From assembly GCA_902772685.1 (NCBI GenBank), contig CACYBO010000141.1, positions 1-6,314 of the forward strand: DNA of 6,314 nucleotides, given 5' to 3'. This document shows, one piece after another, positions 1 through 6,314 of the stretch. Position 1 is the first letter of the stretch. Each line of letters opens with the position of its first letter. Made by a program: the position numbers and the translations under genes. Under the pieces are notes generated by a model. The model saw nothing but the letters and a program-made list of their open reading frames with translations, made no database searches and was not told the DNA's origin. This DNA comes from an uncultured Eubacteriales bacterium (GTDB lineage Bacteria > Bacillota > Clostridia > Peptostreptococcales > Anaerovoracaceae).

Positions 1-237
1 GAACGGCTGGACAGCCTGATGAAGGAAATTGAGCTGGAGGACGCCTATCTCTTCCACGTGTGGGATGAGGAACTGGGCGAAGAACTGGCTGAAGCGGTCG
101 CCAGGGGCATCCGCGGCAAGGAAGAAATCCGGGAGCAGCTGGAGCATAATGTACAGGAATACAGAGAAGAGCAGGTGAAGATGGGATCGTTTCTGAAACG
201 CTATATCACAGAGAGGTTGGAAGTTTGGCAGGAATAA
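1..237 (+). CDS. C-terminal end of an unidentified protein (partial, enters from left edge)
   Basis: An open frame runs from base 1 to a TAA at 235-237, giving 78 residues with no stop. The Met codons at 19 and 181 are probably internal, since the frame is open to the edge. The visible part is very rich in Glu, Lys and Arg and looks helical: an acidic stretch (WDEELGEELAEAV) is followed by amphipathic repeats such as KEEIREQLEHNVQEYREEQ and an end in LKRYITERLEVWQE. No catalytic motif is visible. Helical tails of this kind close polysaccharide pyruvyl transferases and some glycosyltransferases, but that resemblance is weak and I do not assign a function. The last 13 bases overlap the next gene, so the two are probably co-transcribed and translationally coupled. 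Confidence 0.6.
   Translation, partial: ERLDSLMKEIELEDAYLFHVWDEELGEELAEAVARGIRGKEEIREQLEHNVQEYREEQVKMGSFLKRYITERLEVWQE
212..216 (+). promoter_or_regulatory. Ribosome binding site AGAGG that sets a TTG start
   Basis: AGAGG lies eight bases before the TTG at 225-227, inside the end of the upstream gene. No ATG or GTG occurs in that frame between 183 and the TTG. The first in-frame Met downstream comes well after the Rossmann motif, so this site and the TTG are the only start that keeps the cofactor-binding glycine motif intact. Confidence 0.7.
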
Positions 238-2951
238 TTATTGTAAGCGGAGCAACAGGTTTCCTCGGAACGGAAGTGGTCGGCAGACTGCTTGAAGAGA
301 CTGAAGCCGACATATATGTGCTGGTCCGCGCCGAAAGCGAAGAGGCGGCGTGCCACAGACTCAGAAACGCGTGGTATCACGAGCAGAGTCTGTATCAGCA
401 GATCGGCGGGAGAGTGCATCCGGCGGCGGGGGATTTCACCATGCCGCAACTTGGCGTGTCAGCGGAAATGCAGCAGGTGCTCAAGGACCGGGTGACCCAT
501 GTCTTCCACTGCGGCGCTGAAATCGGATTCCAGGAAGATGAGGAAAAACTGAAGGAAACGAACTGCAGAGGCACGGAGAACATGGTCGCGTTTGCGAAGG
601 AAATGTCCAACTTAAAATGCTTCGTCCATGTTTCAACGGCTTATGTTGCAGGGCAGAAGACCGGCGTCATTACTGAGGAAGACCAGCCGGCGACCCATTT
701 CAGCAGCCTCTATGAAAAGACCAAAGCGGAAGCGGAGTACACTGTGATGACATCCGGACTTCCATACGCTATCTGCCGCCCGGGTATGATCATCGGGGAT
801 TCCCGCACGGGATGGGTGAAGAATTTCAATACGATTTATTACGTTCTGAAACTGATTCTGCTGGGGAAACTCCGCGCGATTCCAACCAGTTCCGGGACGC
901 GTCTCAATCTGGTTCCGGTGGATTACGTCGCCGGCGCAGTCGTAGAAATCGGCCTGGCAGAGAGCGCGGCGGGAAAGACCTATCACCTGACGAGCCCGAC
1001 TGAACTGCAGCCAAGTGCGGGGGAGCTTCTGGATTACGTCCGCGAATGGGCGAAGGAGAATCTCAACACGGACGTTCCAAAACCGGCTTTTGTGCCTTTG
1101 CATGGCCTCAAAAACGCCGGGCTTGCCTATAACAAACGGCGTGAAGGAAGGAAGAAAGCGTACCTTTCCAACCTGCTGACGCTGCTTCCGTATTTCTACG
1201 GCGGGCAGGAGTTCGACCGGACCAATACAAATGAAGCGGCAGGAGAGTACAGTCTGAACTGGCGCGACTACATCGACCGGATACTGGAATTCGCCTGCCG
1301 CAAAAACTTCATGCGCCAGGCGGACATGACTGTGTTCCAGCAGGCGCAGCAGCGGAGAAAGAGCAAACGGTATCCGCTCACTTACTACGATGCTTCCGCG
1401 GAAGGCATCACGGCCGTTTCGGGGGCAGAGGCGAACAGACGCATCGACAGGATTGCAGCCGCCTTGTGGGAAGACGGCGTGCGGCCCGGAGACAGGGTGG
1501 CGCTGACCGGCATCAATTCAGTGGCGTACATGGTCCTGGAGCAGGCCATCGGTCTCATCGGCGCTGTGAGCGTGCCGATTTATTACACAACGCCCGCGGA
1601 GGAACTGTCGCTGCTTCTGAAGCGGAGCGGATCGGGATGGTTCTTCGTCGGCGACAGGAGAACCGCACAGCAGCTCGGCGACATTCCGCAGGAAGTCAGG
1701 ACGGTTACATTTTCTGCCGCAGACCCGGCACAGCAGCTCGGCGTCATTTCCTGGGATGTCTTTCTCGCAAAGGCATCAAGTCCTGCGCCGGTCCAGCACC
1801 CTGATCCGGAGGATCTGGCTACGATCCGTTTCACATCCGGGACGACGGGAGAGCCAAAAGGGGTCATGTTCACCTACGCACAGCTCGCGTGGATGGGTGA
1901 GGTGCTGACCAATCTTCTGCCGTGGAAAGAGCGGAACCACACCATGCGGTACTTGTCGTTTTTGCCGCTCAGCCACGTGGTCGAGGGGATTCTGGCGGCC
2001 TATGCGCCGTACTATATGCTTGCCAAGTCAGGTGTGTATTACCTGAACGACTTCAACGCCCTGACGGATGCGCTGCCAAAAGTCAGACCGAGCGTGTTCT
2101 TCTCTGTGCCGCGGTTTTACGAGAAGGTCTGGGAAAAGGCAGAGGCGAGTGACGCCTACGGCAGGTGGTCCGGCATGAAAGACGGACGGGCAAAAGCCCT
2201 GCTGACTGCCGCACTGCGGCGCGGCGTTCTGAAGAAAGCCGGTTTGGACGCGTGCAGTCAGCTCATCGTCGGGTCGGCGCCGGTGAGCGAAACGCTGCTT
2301 CGGAAATACAGAGATATTGGGATTGAGATTCATAATGCGTACGGGCAGACGGAGGCTCCGCTGATTACAATCAACCGGCTGGGTGACAATGTAATTCCGA
2401 CCATCGGAACGCCCCTGCCGGATACCGAGGTTACCGTTTCATCTGAGGGGGAACTGCTGGTAAAAGGTCCTCAGGTCATGACAGGATACTACGGTATGGA
2501 GACGGACTGCCTGGAGAATGGTGTGCTGAAGACAGGGGATCTCGGTTTCATAGATGAGGATGGGCACATCACTCTGACGGGAAGAAAAAAAGAGATGATC
2601 GTCACCGCCTACGGCAAGAACATCAGCATCCCGAAAATAGAGGAGAAGCTGAAGAATATTGCCGGAGTTTCAGAGGCGGTGCTGATTGGAGAGAACCGTC
2701 CGTACTGCACGGCGCTGTTGTGGATGCAGGCTGATGAAGGAAGCGCAGAAGGAGCCGCCGCTGAAGCGCGGATCGCCGCACAGATCAACAAGATGAACGG
2801 GGAACTTTCCCACCCGGAACAGGTGAGAACGTTCCGGATCATAGAGCGTCAGCTCAGCATCCAGAAGGGAGAGCTGACGCCGAACCTGAAGGTAAAGCGG
2901 AGAAATGTCGAAGAGCATTTCAGCGGGATCATTGAGGAGATGTACCGATGA
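225..2951 (+). CDS. Bifunctional fusion: SDR / fatty-acyl reductase-like domain + long-chain acyl-CoA synthetase (AMP-binding) domain
   Basis: The 908-residue protein has two enzyme domains. Residues ~1-365 form an extended short-chain dehydrogenase of the thioester/fatty-acyl reductase type: NAD(P) motif GATGFLG (9-15), catalytic VSTAY (136-140), Y163-EKT-K167, then NLVPVDYV, typical of acyl reductases. Residues ~370-908 form an adenylate-forming synthetase: P-loop TSGTTGEPKG (537-546), LSFLPLSH (577-584), VPRFYEK (628-634), AYGQTE (705-710), TGD (770-772), GRKKEMI from 786, and a TPNLKVKRR tail whose K889 is the likely A10 lysine. The FLPLSH, VPRFYEK and AYGKNI signatures point to the long-chain (FAA1-like) branch. 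Family knowledge implies ATP-dependent acid activation followed by NAD(P)H reduction to aldehyde or alcohol; the substrate is inferred only as hydrophobic. I see no carrier domain, signal peptide or membrane helix, so it is probably cytosolic or membrane-associated. It starts at TTG and its stop shares ATGA with the next gene. Confidence 0.88.
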   Translation: MAGIIIVSGATGFLGTEVVGRLLEETEADIYVLVRAESEEAACHRLRNAWYHEQSLYQQIGGRVHPAAGDFTMPQLGVSAEMQQVLKDRVTHVFHCGAEIGFQEDEEKLKETNCRGTENMVAFAKEMSNLKCFVHVSTAYVAGQKTGVITEEDQPATHFSSLYEKTKAEAEYTVMTSGLPYAICRPGMIIGDSRTGWVKNFNTIYYVLKLILLGKLRAIPTSSGTRLNLVPVDYVAGAVVEIGLAESAAGKTYHLTSPTELQPSAGELLDYVREWAKENLNTDVPKPAFVPLHGLKNAGLAYNKRREGRKKAYLSNLLTLLPYFYGGQEFDRTNTNEAAGEYSLNWRDYIDRILEFACRKNFMRQADMTVFQQAQQRRKSKRYPLTYYDASAEGITAVSGAEANRRIDRIAAALWEDGVRPGDRVALTGINSVAYMVLEQAIGLIGAVSVPIYYTTPAEELSLLLKRSGSGWFFVGDRRTAQQLGDIPQEVRTVTFSAADPAQQLGVISWDVFLAKASSPAPVQHPDPEDLATIRFTSGTTGEPKGVMFTYAQLAWMGEVLTNLLPWKERNHTMRYLSFLPLSHVVEGILAAYAPYYMLAKSGVYYLNDFNALTDALPKVRPSVFFSVPRFYEKVWEKAEASDAYGRWSGMKDGRAKALLTAALRRGVLKKAGLDACSQLIVGSAPVSETLLRKYRDIGIEIHNAYGQTEAPLITINRLGDNVIPTIGTPLPDTEVTVSSEGELLVKGPQVMTGYYGMETDCLENGVLKTGDLGFIDEDGHITLTGRKKEMIVTAYGKNISIPKIEEKLKNIAGVSEAVLIGENRPYCTALLWMQADEGSAEGAAAEARIAAQINKMNGELSHPEQVRTFRIIERQLSIQKGELTPNLKVKRRNVEEHFSGIIEEMYR

Positions 2952-3544
2952 AAGAGCGTATAAGCAGGAGACTGCTCACCCGATTTGAAAAAAATACGCC
3001 GAAACATTTCCGGCGCGCACAGATACAGATCCTGATGAATCTGGCGGCGAAATCTTTTGGCGTGCCGAAGGAGAAACTTAAAAAAGGGTCCGCATATACG
3101 GCCCTCCGGCAGTACGCCGGCTACACTTGCCTCTGCATGGGGGCAGGCGGCATGGAAGCGGACGCAGCGAAAGAAGAGAAACTGTTTCAGGATGCATGCA
3201 GACTGGGGAACAGAATACGGGAGATCACAGGATTGACCGAGGACGGGGACCTGAAACGGCTCATTAGACTGCTCTATTGGAATATCGGCATCGAGATGAG
3301 CATTCAAGGGCATATCGGGACAGAGCATACGGGCGAAGTGACCGTTTCGGACTGTTACTTCAGCAGAGTCTATTCTCCGGAGGAGTGCAGACTTATGTCA
3401 TTGGTCGATTCAGGAATTGTTTCAGGAATCTGCGGCGGGGGAAAACTCCGGTTCAGTCAGAGAATCACAGAGGGATGTGAATCCTGCCGCGCCTGTTTCA
3501 CAGAGGAAGAGGTGCTTTTGCAGGGAGGTAAGGTGAATGAGTGA
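2948..3544 (+). CDS. L-2-amino-thiazoline-4-carboxylic acid hydrolase (ATCH)-like protein
   Basis: This 198-residue protein starts at the ATG of an ATGA overlap, with GAGGAG at 2934-2939 eight bases upstream. The N-terminal third is basic and helical. The C-terminal half has the layout I associate with the ATCH-like family: a Cys after a beta stretch (C136), a second Cys in an EEC motif (C147), a glycine-rich turn (SGICGGGK, C162), and an ending in which a basic strand leads to EGCESCRACF (C177, C180, C183), in place of the family's usual GDDCCDFRF-type ending. Characterised members open a thiazoline ring in cysteine formation, but most relatives have no known substrate. The three closely spaced Cys could bind metal or act in redox chemistry; that is inference. 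Translational coupling on both sides ties it to the fusion enzyme and the GMC enzyme, perhaps as a partner. A V4R-like sensor or small-molecule-binding fold is an alternative. Confidence 0.55.
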   Translation: MKERISRRLLTRFEKNTPKHFRRAQIQILMNLAAKSFGVPKEKLKKGSAYTALRQYAGYTCLCMGAGGMEADAAKEEKLFQDACRLGNRIREITGLTEDGDLKRLIRLLYWNIGIEMSIQGHIGTEHTGEVTVSDCYFSRVYSPEECRLMSLVDSGIVSGICGGGKLRFSQRITEGCESCRACFTEEEVLLQGGKVNE

Positions 3545-4832
3545 GAAAAAGAATGCTATCGTGGTCGGGACGGGCGCCGGCGGCGCAACGATCGCGAAGG
3601 AACTGCAGGGAGAGTATCAGGTAACGATTCTGGAGGAAGGCGGAAGGTTCCGGCCGTTTTCCTATTCGGTTCCGAAACTTGCGGGCTTCCGGAAGACCGG
3701 TGTCTATCGGGATGAACGGATGATACAGCTTCTGTTTCCGAATATGGTCATCGATAAAAACAAGGATATAGTCATGGTGCGCGGCAAAGGCATCGGCGGG
3801 ACCACGACGCTCGCGACAGGAAACGCGGTGCGTTATGACGGCGCCATCCGTAAGCTGGGGATCGACCTGGATGCAGAGTTTGAAGAGCTGTACAGGGAAC
3901 TGCCGATCACGACGGATCATCAGAAGTACTGGACCGATACGACGAAGAAAATGTTCGACCTGTTCGAGGAGATGGGACTTGATCCGATCGTCACGCCCAA
4001 GCTGCTTGACGCGGAGCAGTGCATCGGCTGCGGACACTGTGCGATCGGCTGTCCGACGGGCGCCAAGTGGGATACGAGAAGGCTGCTGGAAGAAGCGGTC
4101 ATCAATGGAGCGGATATCGTGACAGGGTGCAGGGTGACCGATGTGACCATCGAAGACGGCGTGGTAACATCCGTTCATGCAAAGACAAAAGGCGGCACCA
4201 AAACATTCATCGCAGATCTCGTGGTACTCGCCGCGGGAGGACTCGGCACGCCGGTCATTCTGGAGAAGTCGGGCATCCCGTGTCAGGAGACCCTGTTTGT
4301 GGACCCTGTGCTCTGTGTGGCGGGATACATTCCGGAGATCCGACAGGATCGGCAGCTGCTTATGCCGTTCATCAGCCAGCAGGATGGATATATCCTGTCG
4401 CCGTATATGGACTATCTGAGCTACTTTTTCAATAAGGACTGGCGCAAACCGATTACGGGGCTCGTCAGCATGATGATCAAATTAGCCGATGAAGAGAAGG
4501 GCAGCGTTACGGGACGGAAGATCACGAAGGGGATGACGGAACGCGATGACGAGCGGATGAGAAGAGGAATCGACCAGTGCTGTGAAATCCTCGAGCGTCT
4601 GGGGATTCCAAAAAAAGAACAGTTTCTGGGCACCCTGAACGCAGGACACCCGGGCGGGATGCTGCCGCTGACGGAAGCAGAGAAGGAGACTTTGCACAAT
4701 CCGCTGCTCCCGGAGAACCTGTACGTCGCGGACGCCACGATTCTTCCGGAGGCCATGGGCAATCCACCAATCCTGACGATCATGGCGCTGGCCAAGAGAA
4801 TCGCCGGCATCATCAAACAAAAGCAGTTTTAA
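3537..4832 (+). CDS. GMC-family FAD oxidoreductase with a 4Fe-4S motif
   Basis: A 431-residue flavoprotein. The N-terminus has the FAD-binding Rossmann motif GTGAGG (G11, G13, G16), then a strand ending in an acidic residue (LEEGG). The GMC signature RGKGIGGTTT lies at 82-91. At 162-173 is C162-IG-C165-GH-C168-AIG-C172-P, the classic CxxCxxCxxxCP spacing for a 4Fe-4S cluster. The C-terminal GMC domain has NAGHPGG (H371, the likely catalytic His) and LYVADATILPEAMGNPPILTIMALAKRIA (N409, second active-site position). GMC enzymes oxidise alcohols to aldehydes or ketones with FAD. The cluster suggests electrons pass to a ferredoxin or other carrier, as expected in an anaerobe, and the reaction could run either way. 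At 431 residues it is shorter than usual GMC enzymes (about 500-550). The start has AGGGAGG at 3522-3528 and overlaps the upstream stop by 8 bases. Its likely role is alcohol/aldehyde interconversion on the product of the fusion enzyme (inference). Confidence 0.85.
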   Translation: MSEKKNAIVVGTGAGGATIAKELQGEYQVTILEEGGRFRPFSYSVPKLAGFRKTGVYRDERMIQLLFPNMVIDKNKDIVMVRGKGIGGTTTLATGNAVRYDGAIRKLGIDLDAEFEELYRELPITTDHQKYWTDTTKKMFDLFEEMGLDPIVTPKLLDAEQCIGCGHCAIGCPTGAKWDTRRLLEEAVINGADIVTGCRVTDVTIEDGVVTSVHAKTKGGTKTFIADLVVLAAGGLGTPVILEKSGIPCQETLFVDPVLCVAGYIPEIRQDRQLLMPFISQQDGYILSPYMDYLSYFFNKDWRKPITGLVSMMIKLADEEKGSVTGRKITKGMTERDDERMRRGIDQCCEILERLGIPKKEQFLGTLNAGHPGGMLPLTEAEKETLHNPLLPENLYVADATILPEAMGNPPILTIMALAKRIAGIIKQKQF

Positions 4833-4845
4833 GAAAGGTTAAGAT

Positions 4846-5469
4846 ATGAAATATAGACCCGATAAAAACGGTACAATGATTTCGCAGCTGGGATACGGCT
4901 GTATGCGTTTTACGAAGAAGGGACCGAATATCGATTTTGAAAAAGCCGAGAGAGAAGTGATGCACGCCATCGACGCCGGCGTGAATTACTTCGATACAGC
5001 GTATCTCTATTCGGGCAGCGAAGCGTGCCTCGGCGAAATCCTGCAGAAGCACAACTGCCGGGACAAGGTTTTGATCGCGACGAAACTGCCGCAGATAATG
5101 ATCCGGTCGGCGAAGGCCATCGAGAAGACCTTTCAGGAAGAGCTGAAGCGTCTGCAGACGGATTACGTCGATTATTATCTCATGCACATGTTCACAGACC
5201 CCAGAGACTGGGAGAAACTGCAGTCCTTCGGCATAGAGGAGTGGATCCGCAAGCATAAGGAGGATGGGAGCATTCGCAATATTGGATTCTCCTTTCACGG
5301 GGACAGCGATACATTCCTGAAGGTTCTGGATTTGTACGACTGGGACATCTGCCAGATCCAGTACAACTATCTGGACGAAACCAGTCAGGCCGGACGGATC
5401 GGACTGCAGGCGGCTGCGGCAAATGCGAAGTACAGTGTCCGCAGAAGATCGAGATCCGCAAGGAACTGA
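4846..5469 (+). CDS. Aldo/keto reductase, truncated by internal deletion and frameshift (likely pseudogene 5' part)
   Basis: The first ~190 residues are a clear NAD(P)H-dependent aldo/keto reductase of the bacterial type that normally ends in a ferredoxin-like domain (about 370-395 residues). The catalytic tetrad is complete: D50 (NYFDTAYLYSGSE), Y55, K80 (IATKLP) and H114 (YLMHMF). The sequence follows the family through IGFSFHG and CQIQYNYLDE to AGRIGLQ, roughly the sixth barrel strand. It then leaves the family: AAAANAK and an Arg/Ser-rich tail run to TGA at 5467-5469, for 207 residues in all. The last barrel strands, the cofactor-phosphate loop and the first cluster-binding cysteines are missing, so an active enzyme is unlikely. 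The start ATG has GAAAGG at 4833-4838 and lies 13 bases after the GMC gene. Before it broke, it probably reduced an aldehyde or ketone from this pathway. Confidence 0.85.
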   Translation: MKYRPDKNGTMISQLGYGCMRFTKKGPNIDFEKAEREVMHAIDAGVNYFDTAYLYSGSEACLGEILQKHNCRDKVLIATKLPQIMIRSAKAIEKTFQEELKRLQTDYVDYYLMHMFTDPRDWEKLQSFGIEEWIRKHKEDGSIRNIGFSFHGDSDTFLKVLDLYDWDICQIQYNYLDETSQAGRIGLQAAAANAKYSVRRRSRSARN

Positions 5470-5549
5470 AGAAAGCGGACAGCCATCTCAGACCGCTGCA
5501 CTTCAGGGCAGCGATCAGCATTATCAGAGCGATAAAGAAGAGGATATAA
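5415..5549 (+). pseudogene. Displaced 3' remnant of the aldo/keto reductase (ferredoxin-like tail)
   Basis: In the frame shifted against the upstream part, bases 5415-5546 encode 44 residues beginning CGKCEVQCPQKIEIRKELKK and ending AISIIRAIKKRI before TAA at 5547-5549. This is the normal C-terminal end of the same aldo/keto reductase family: the last CxxCxxxCP cluster cysteines followed by IxIRKEL and a basic helix. It has no start codon or ribosome site of its own. About 150 residues of the normal protein are absent between it and AGRIGLQ, so both parts belong to one gene that lost an internal segment. The gap from this TAA to the next ATG is one base, which shows the original operon spacing. 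Confidence 0.85.
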
Positions 5550-5550
5550 T

Positions 5551-6314
5551 ATGAATCTAAAACCACTGATCCTTGTGACAAACGACGATGGAATTGACTC
5601 TCCCGGGTTAGCGGCTGCCGTCAGAGGTGCCATGCGCGTCGGCGATGTTGTGATCGCCGCACCGAATGTACAGCAGACGGCGATGGGAAGAGCCTACCCC
5701 ATGAGAGACGACCTCGGGATCATCGATACAGTTAGAATCGATATCGGCATTGATACCCCGGTGGAAGCTTTTGCAGTACACGGGTCGCCGGGATACGCGG
5801 CGGCCTACGGGATTGCGGAAATCGCACCGAGATGCAAAGGCAGAAAGCCTGACATTACAGTCAGCGGCATCAACACAGGCGCCAACTGCGGCACTTCAAT
5901 TACGAGCAGCGGGACAATCGGCGCGGCCCTTGAATCGGTAGACATGAAAGTTCCGGCTCTTGCAGTATCGCAGGAGGTTTTGGATTACGATGACAGATGG
6001 CCCGATTTCGAGACACTGAGTTTCAGTAACGCTGAGCGGGCAACAGAGTATTGGCTGCGGTACATTCTGGATCATGGGATGCCAAAAGATGCAGATTTCC
6101 TGAATGTAAATGTGCCGGAAGCCGCCGTTGAACCGGAGGACTATCTGTTCACATTCCTCGAGACACATCCTTATTACAAAGCGCAGCCGGTGCCGCAGCG
6201 AGACTGGAGCAAACCTTACCGGATACGCTTTGATTCTGAATTCGGCGATAAAGAAGCGCATAAGGGAAGCGATATCTACGCGCTTCATTTTGATAGAAAA
6301 ACATCCGTCACGCC
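5551..6314 (+). CDS. surE: SurE-type 5'/3'-nucleotidase / acid phosphatase (3' end cut by window edge)
   Basis: The frame starts at ATG with AGAGG at 5539-5543, seven bases upstream, and stays open to the right edge (254 codons). Family motifs in order: LVTNDDGIDSPGL (metal ligands D12, D13), AAPNVQQTAMGRA (T43 where SurE proteins usually have Ser), AVHGSPGYAAAYG, PDITVSGINTGANCG (N108 as metal ligand), SSGTIGAALES, DFLNVNVP, and a closing SDIYALHFDRKTSVTP like the usual ALxxGyVSVTPL end, so only a few residues are missing. SurE enzymes are cytosolic, Mn/Mg-dependent, and remove phosphate from nucleoside monophosphates and other small phosphates. The usual GDDVxYSGT stretch here reads GTSITSSGT, so substrate preference may differ. 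It lies one base after the broken reductase and is probably read from the same transcript; a functional link is unproven. Confidence 0.9.
   Translation, partial: MNLKPLILVTNDDGIDSPGLAAAVRGAMRVGDVVIAAPNVQQTAMGRAYPMRDDLGIIDTVRIDIGIDTPVEAFAVHGSPGYAAAYGIAEIAPRCKGRKPDITVSGINTGANCGTSITSSGTIGAALESVDMKVPALAVSQEVLDYDDRWPDFETLSFSNAERATEYWLRYILDHGMPKDADFLNVNVPEAAVEPEDYLFTFLETHPYYKAQPVPQRDWSKPYRIRFDSEFGDKEAHKGSDIYALHFDRKTSVT

Noticed and set aside
633..1103. 156-residue open frame on the - strand within the reductase domain
   Set aside because: It is fully antisense to the conserved reductase coding region and shows no motif or credible start signal.
2849..3328. 159-residue open frame on the - strand over the fusion/ATCH-like boundary
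   Set aside because: It covers the ends of two well-supported + strand genes; the composition is that of an antisense shadow.
3498..4178. 226-residue open frame on the - strand opposite the ATCH-like/GMC genes
   Set aside because: It lies antisense to two genes with clear family motifs, has no recognisable domain and spans their junction; it is a by-product of GC-rich codon use.
4813..5298. 161-residue open frame on the - strand opposite the aldo/keto reductase start
   Set aside because: The + strand here encodes the complete D/Y/K/H tetrad of an aldo/keto reductase; the antisense frame has no domain.
5415..5549. A separate small ferredoxin gene
   Set aside because: It has only one set of cluster cysteines, no start codon or ribosome site, and its sequence matches the end of the aldo/keto reductase family, so it is a remnant of that gene.
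5470..5550. Intergenic regulatory region or promoter before surE
   Set aside because: The stretch is explained by the reductase remnant up to 5549; I saw no promoter pair or hairpin-plus-T terminator, only the AGAGG site for surE.

Overview
The window looks like one tightly packed, single-direction operon fragment from an anaerobic, moderately GC-rich bacterium. A Clostridia-type Firmicute is the best guess, because of strong AGAGG/GGAGG ribosome binding sites, a TTG start and iron-sulfur redox enzymes. No marker gene fixes the taxon, so this is inference. All supported genes are on the + strand. They overlap or lie within 13 bases of each other, and there is no visible promoter, terminator, RNA gene, repeat array or mobile element.

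Layout: (1) bases 1-237, the 3' end of an unidentified gene that enters from the left. (2) 225-2951, a 908-residue two-domain protein with an extended SDR / fatty-acyl reductase-like domain at the N-terminus and a long-chain acyl-CoA synthetase domain at the C-terminus. It starts at TTG inside the preceding gene. (3) 2948-3544, a 198-residue protein resembling the L-2-amino-thiazoline-4-carboxylic acid hydrolase (ATCH) family, with a cysteine-rich end. (4) 3537-4832, a GMC-type FAD oxidoreductase with an inserted CxxCxxCxxxCP iron-sulfur motif. (5) 4846-5549, an aldo/keto reductase of the 4Fe-4S-tailed type that has lost its middle and been frameshifted: the first ~190 residues and the last 44 survive, in different frames. 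(6) 5551-end, a SurE-type nucleotidase/phosphatase cut by the right edge.

Genes 2, 4 and 5 together suggest a pathway that activates a long-chain or hydrophobic carboxylic acid as acyl-AMP/acyl-CoA, reduces it to aldehyde or alcohol, and interconverts the products with a flavin/Fe-S alcohol oxidoreductase and (before it broke) an NAD(P)H aldehyde/ketone reductase. The substrate cannot be read from the sequence. The ATCH-like protein is the unexplained member. SurE may be part of the same transcript only by position. The most notable points are the reductase-first fusion without a carrier domain, the Fe-S GMC enzyme and the internal deletion in the aldo/keto reductase.
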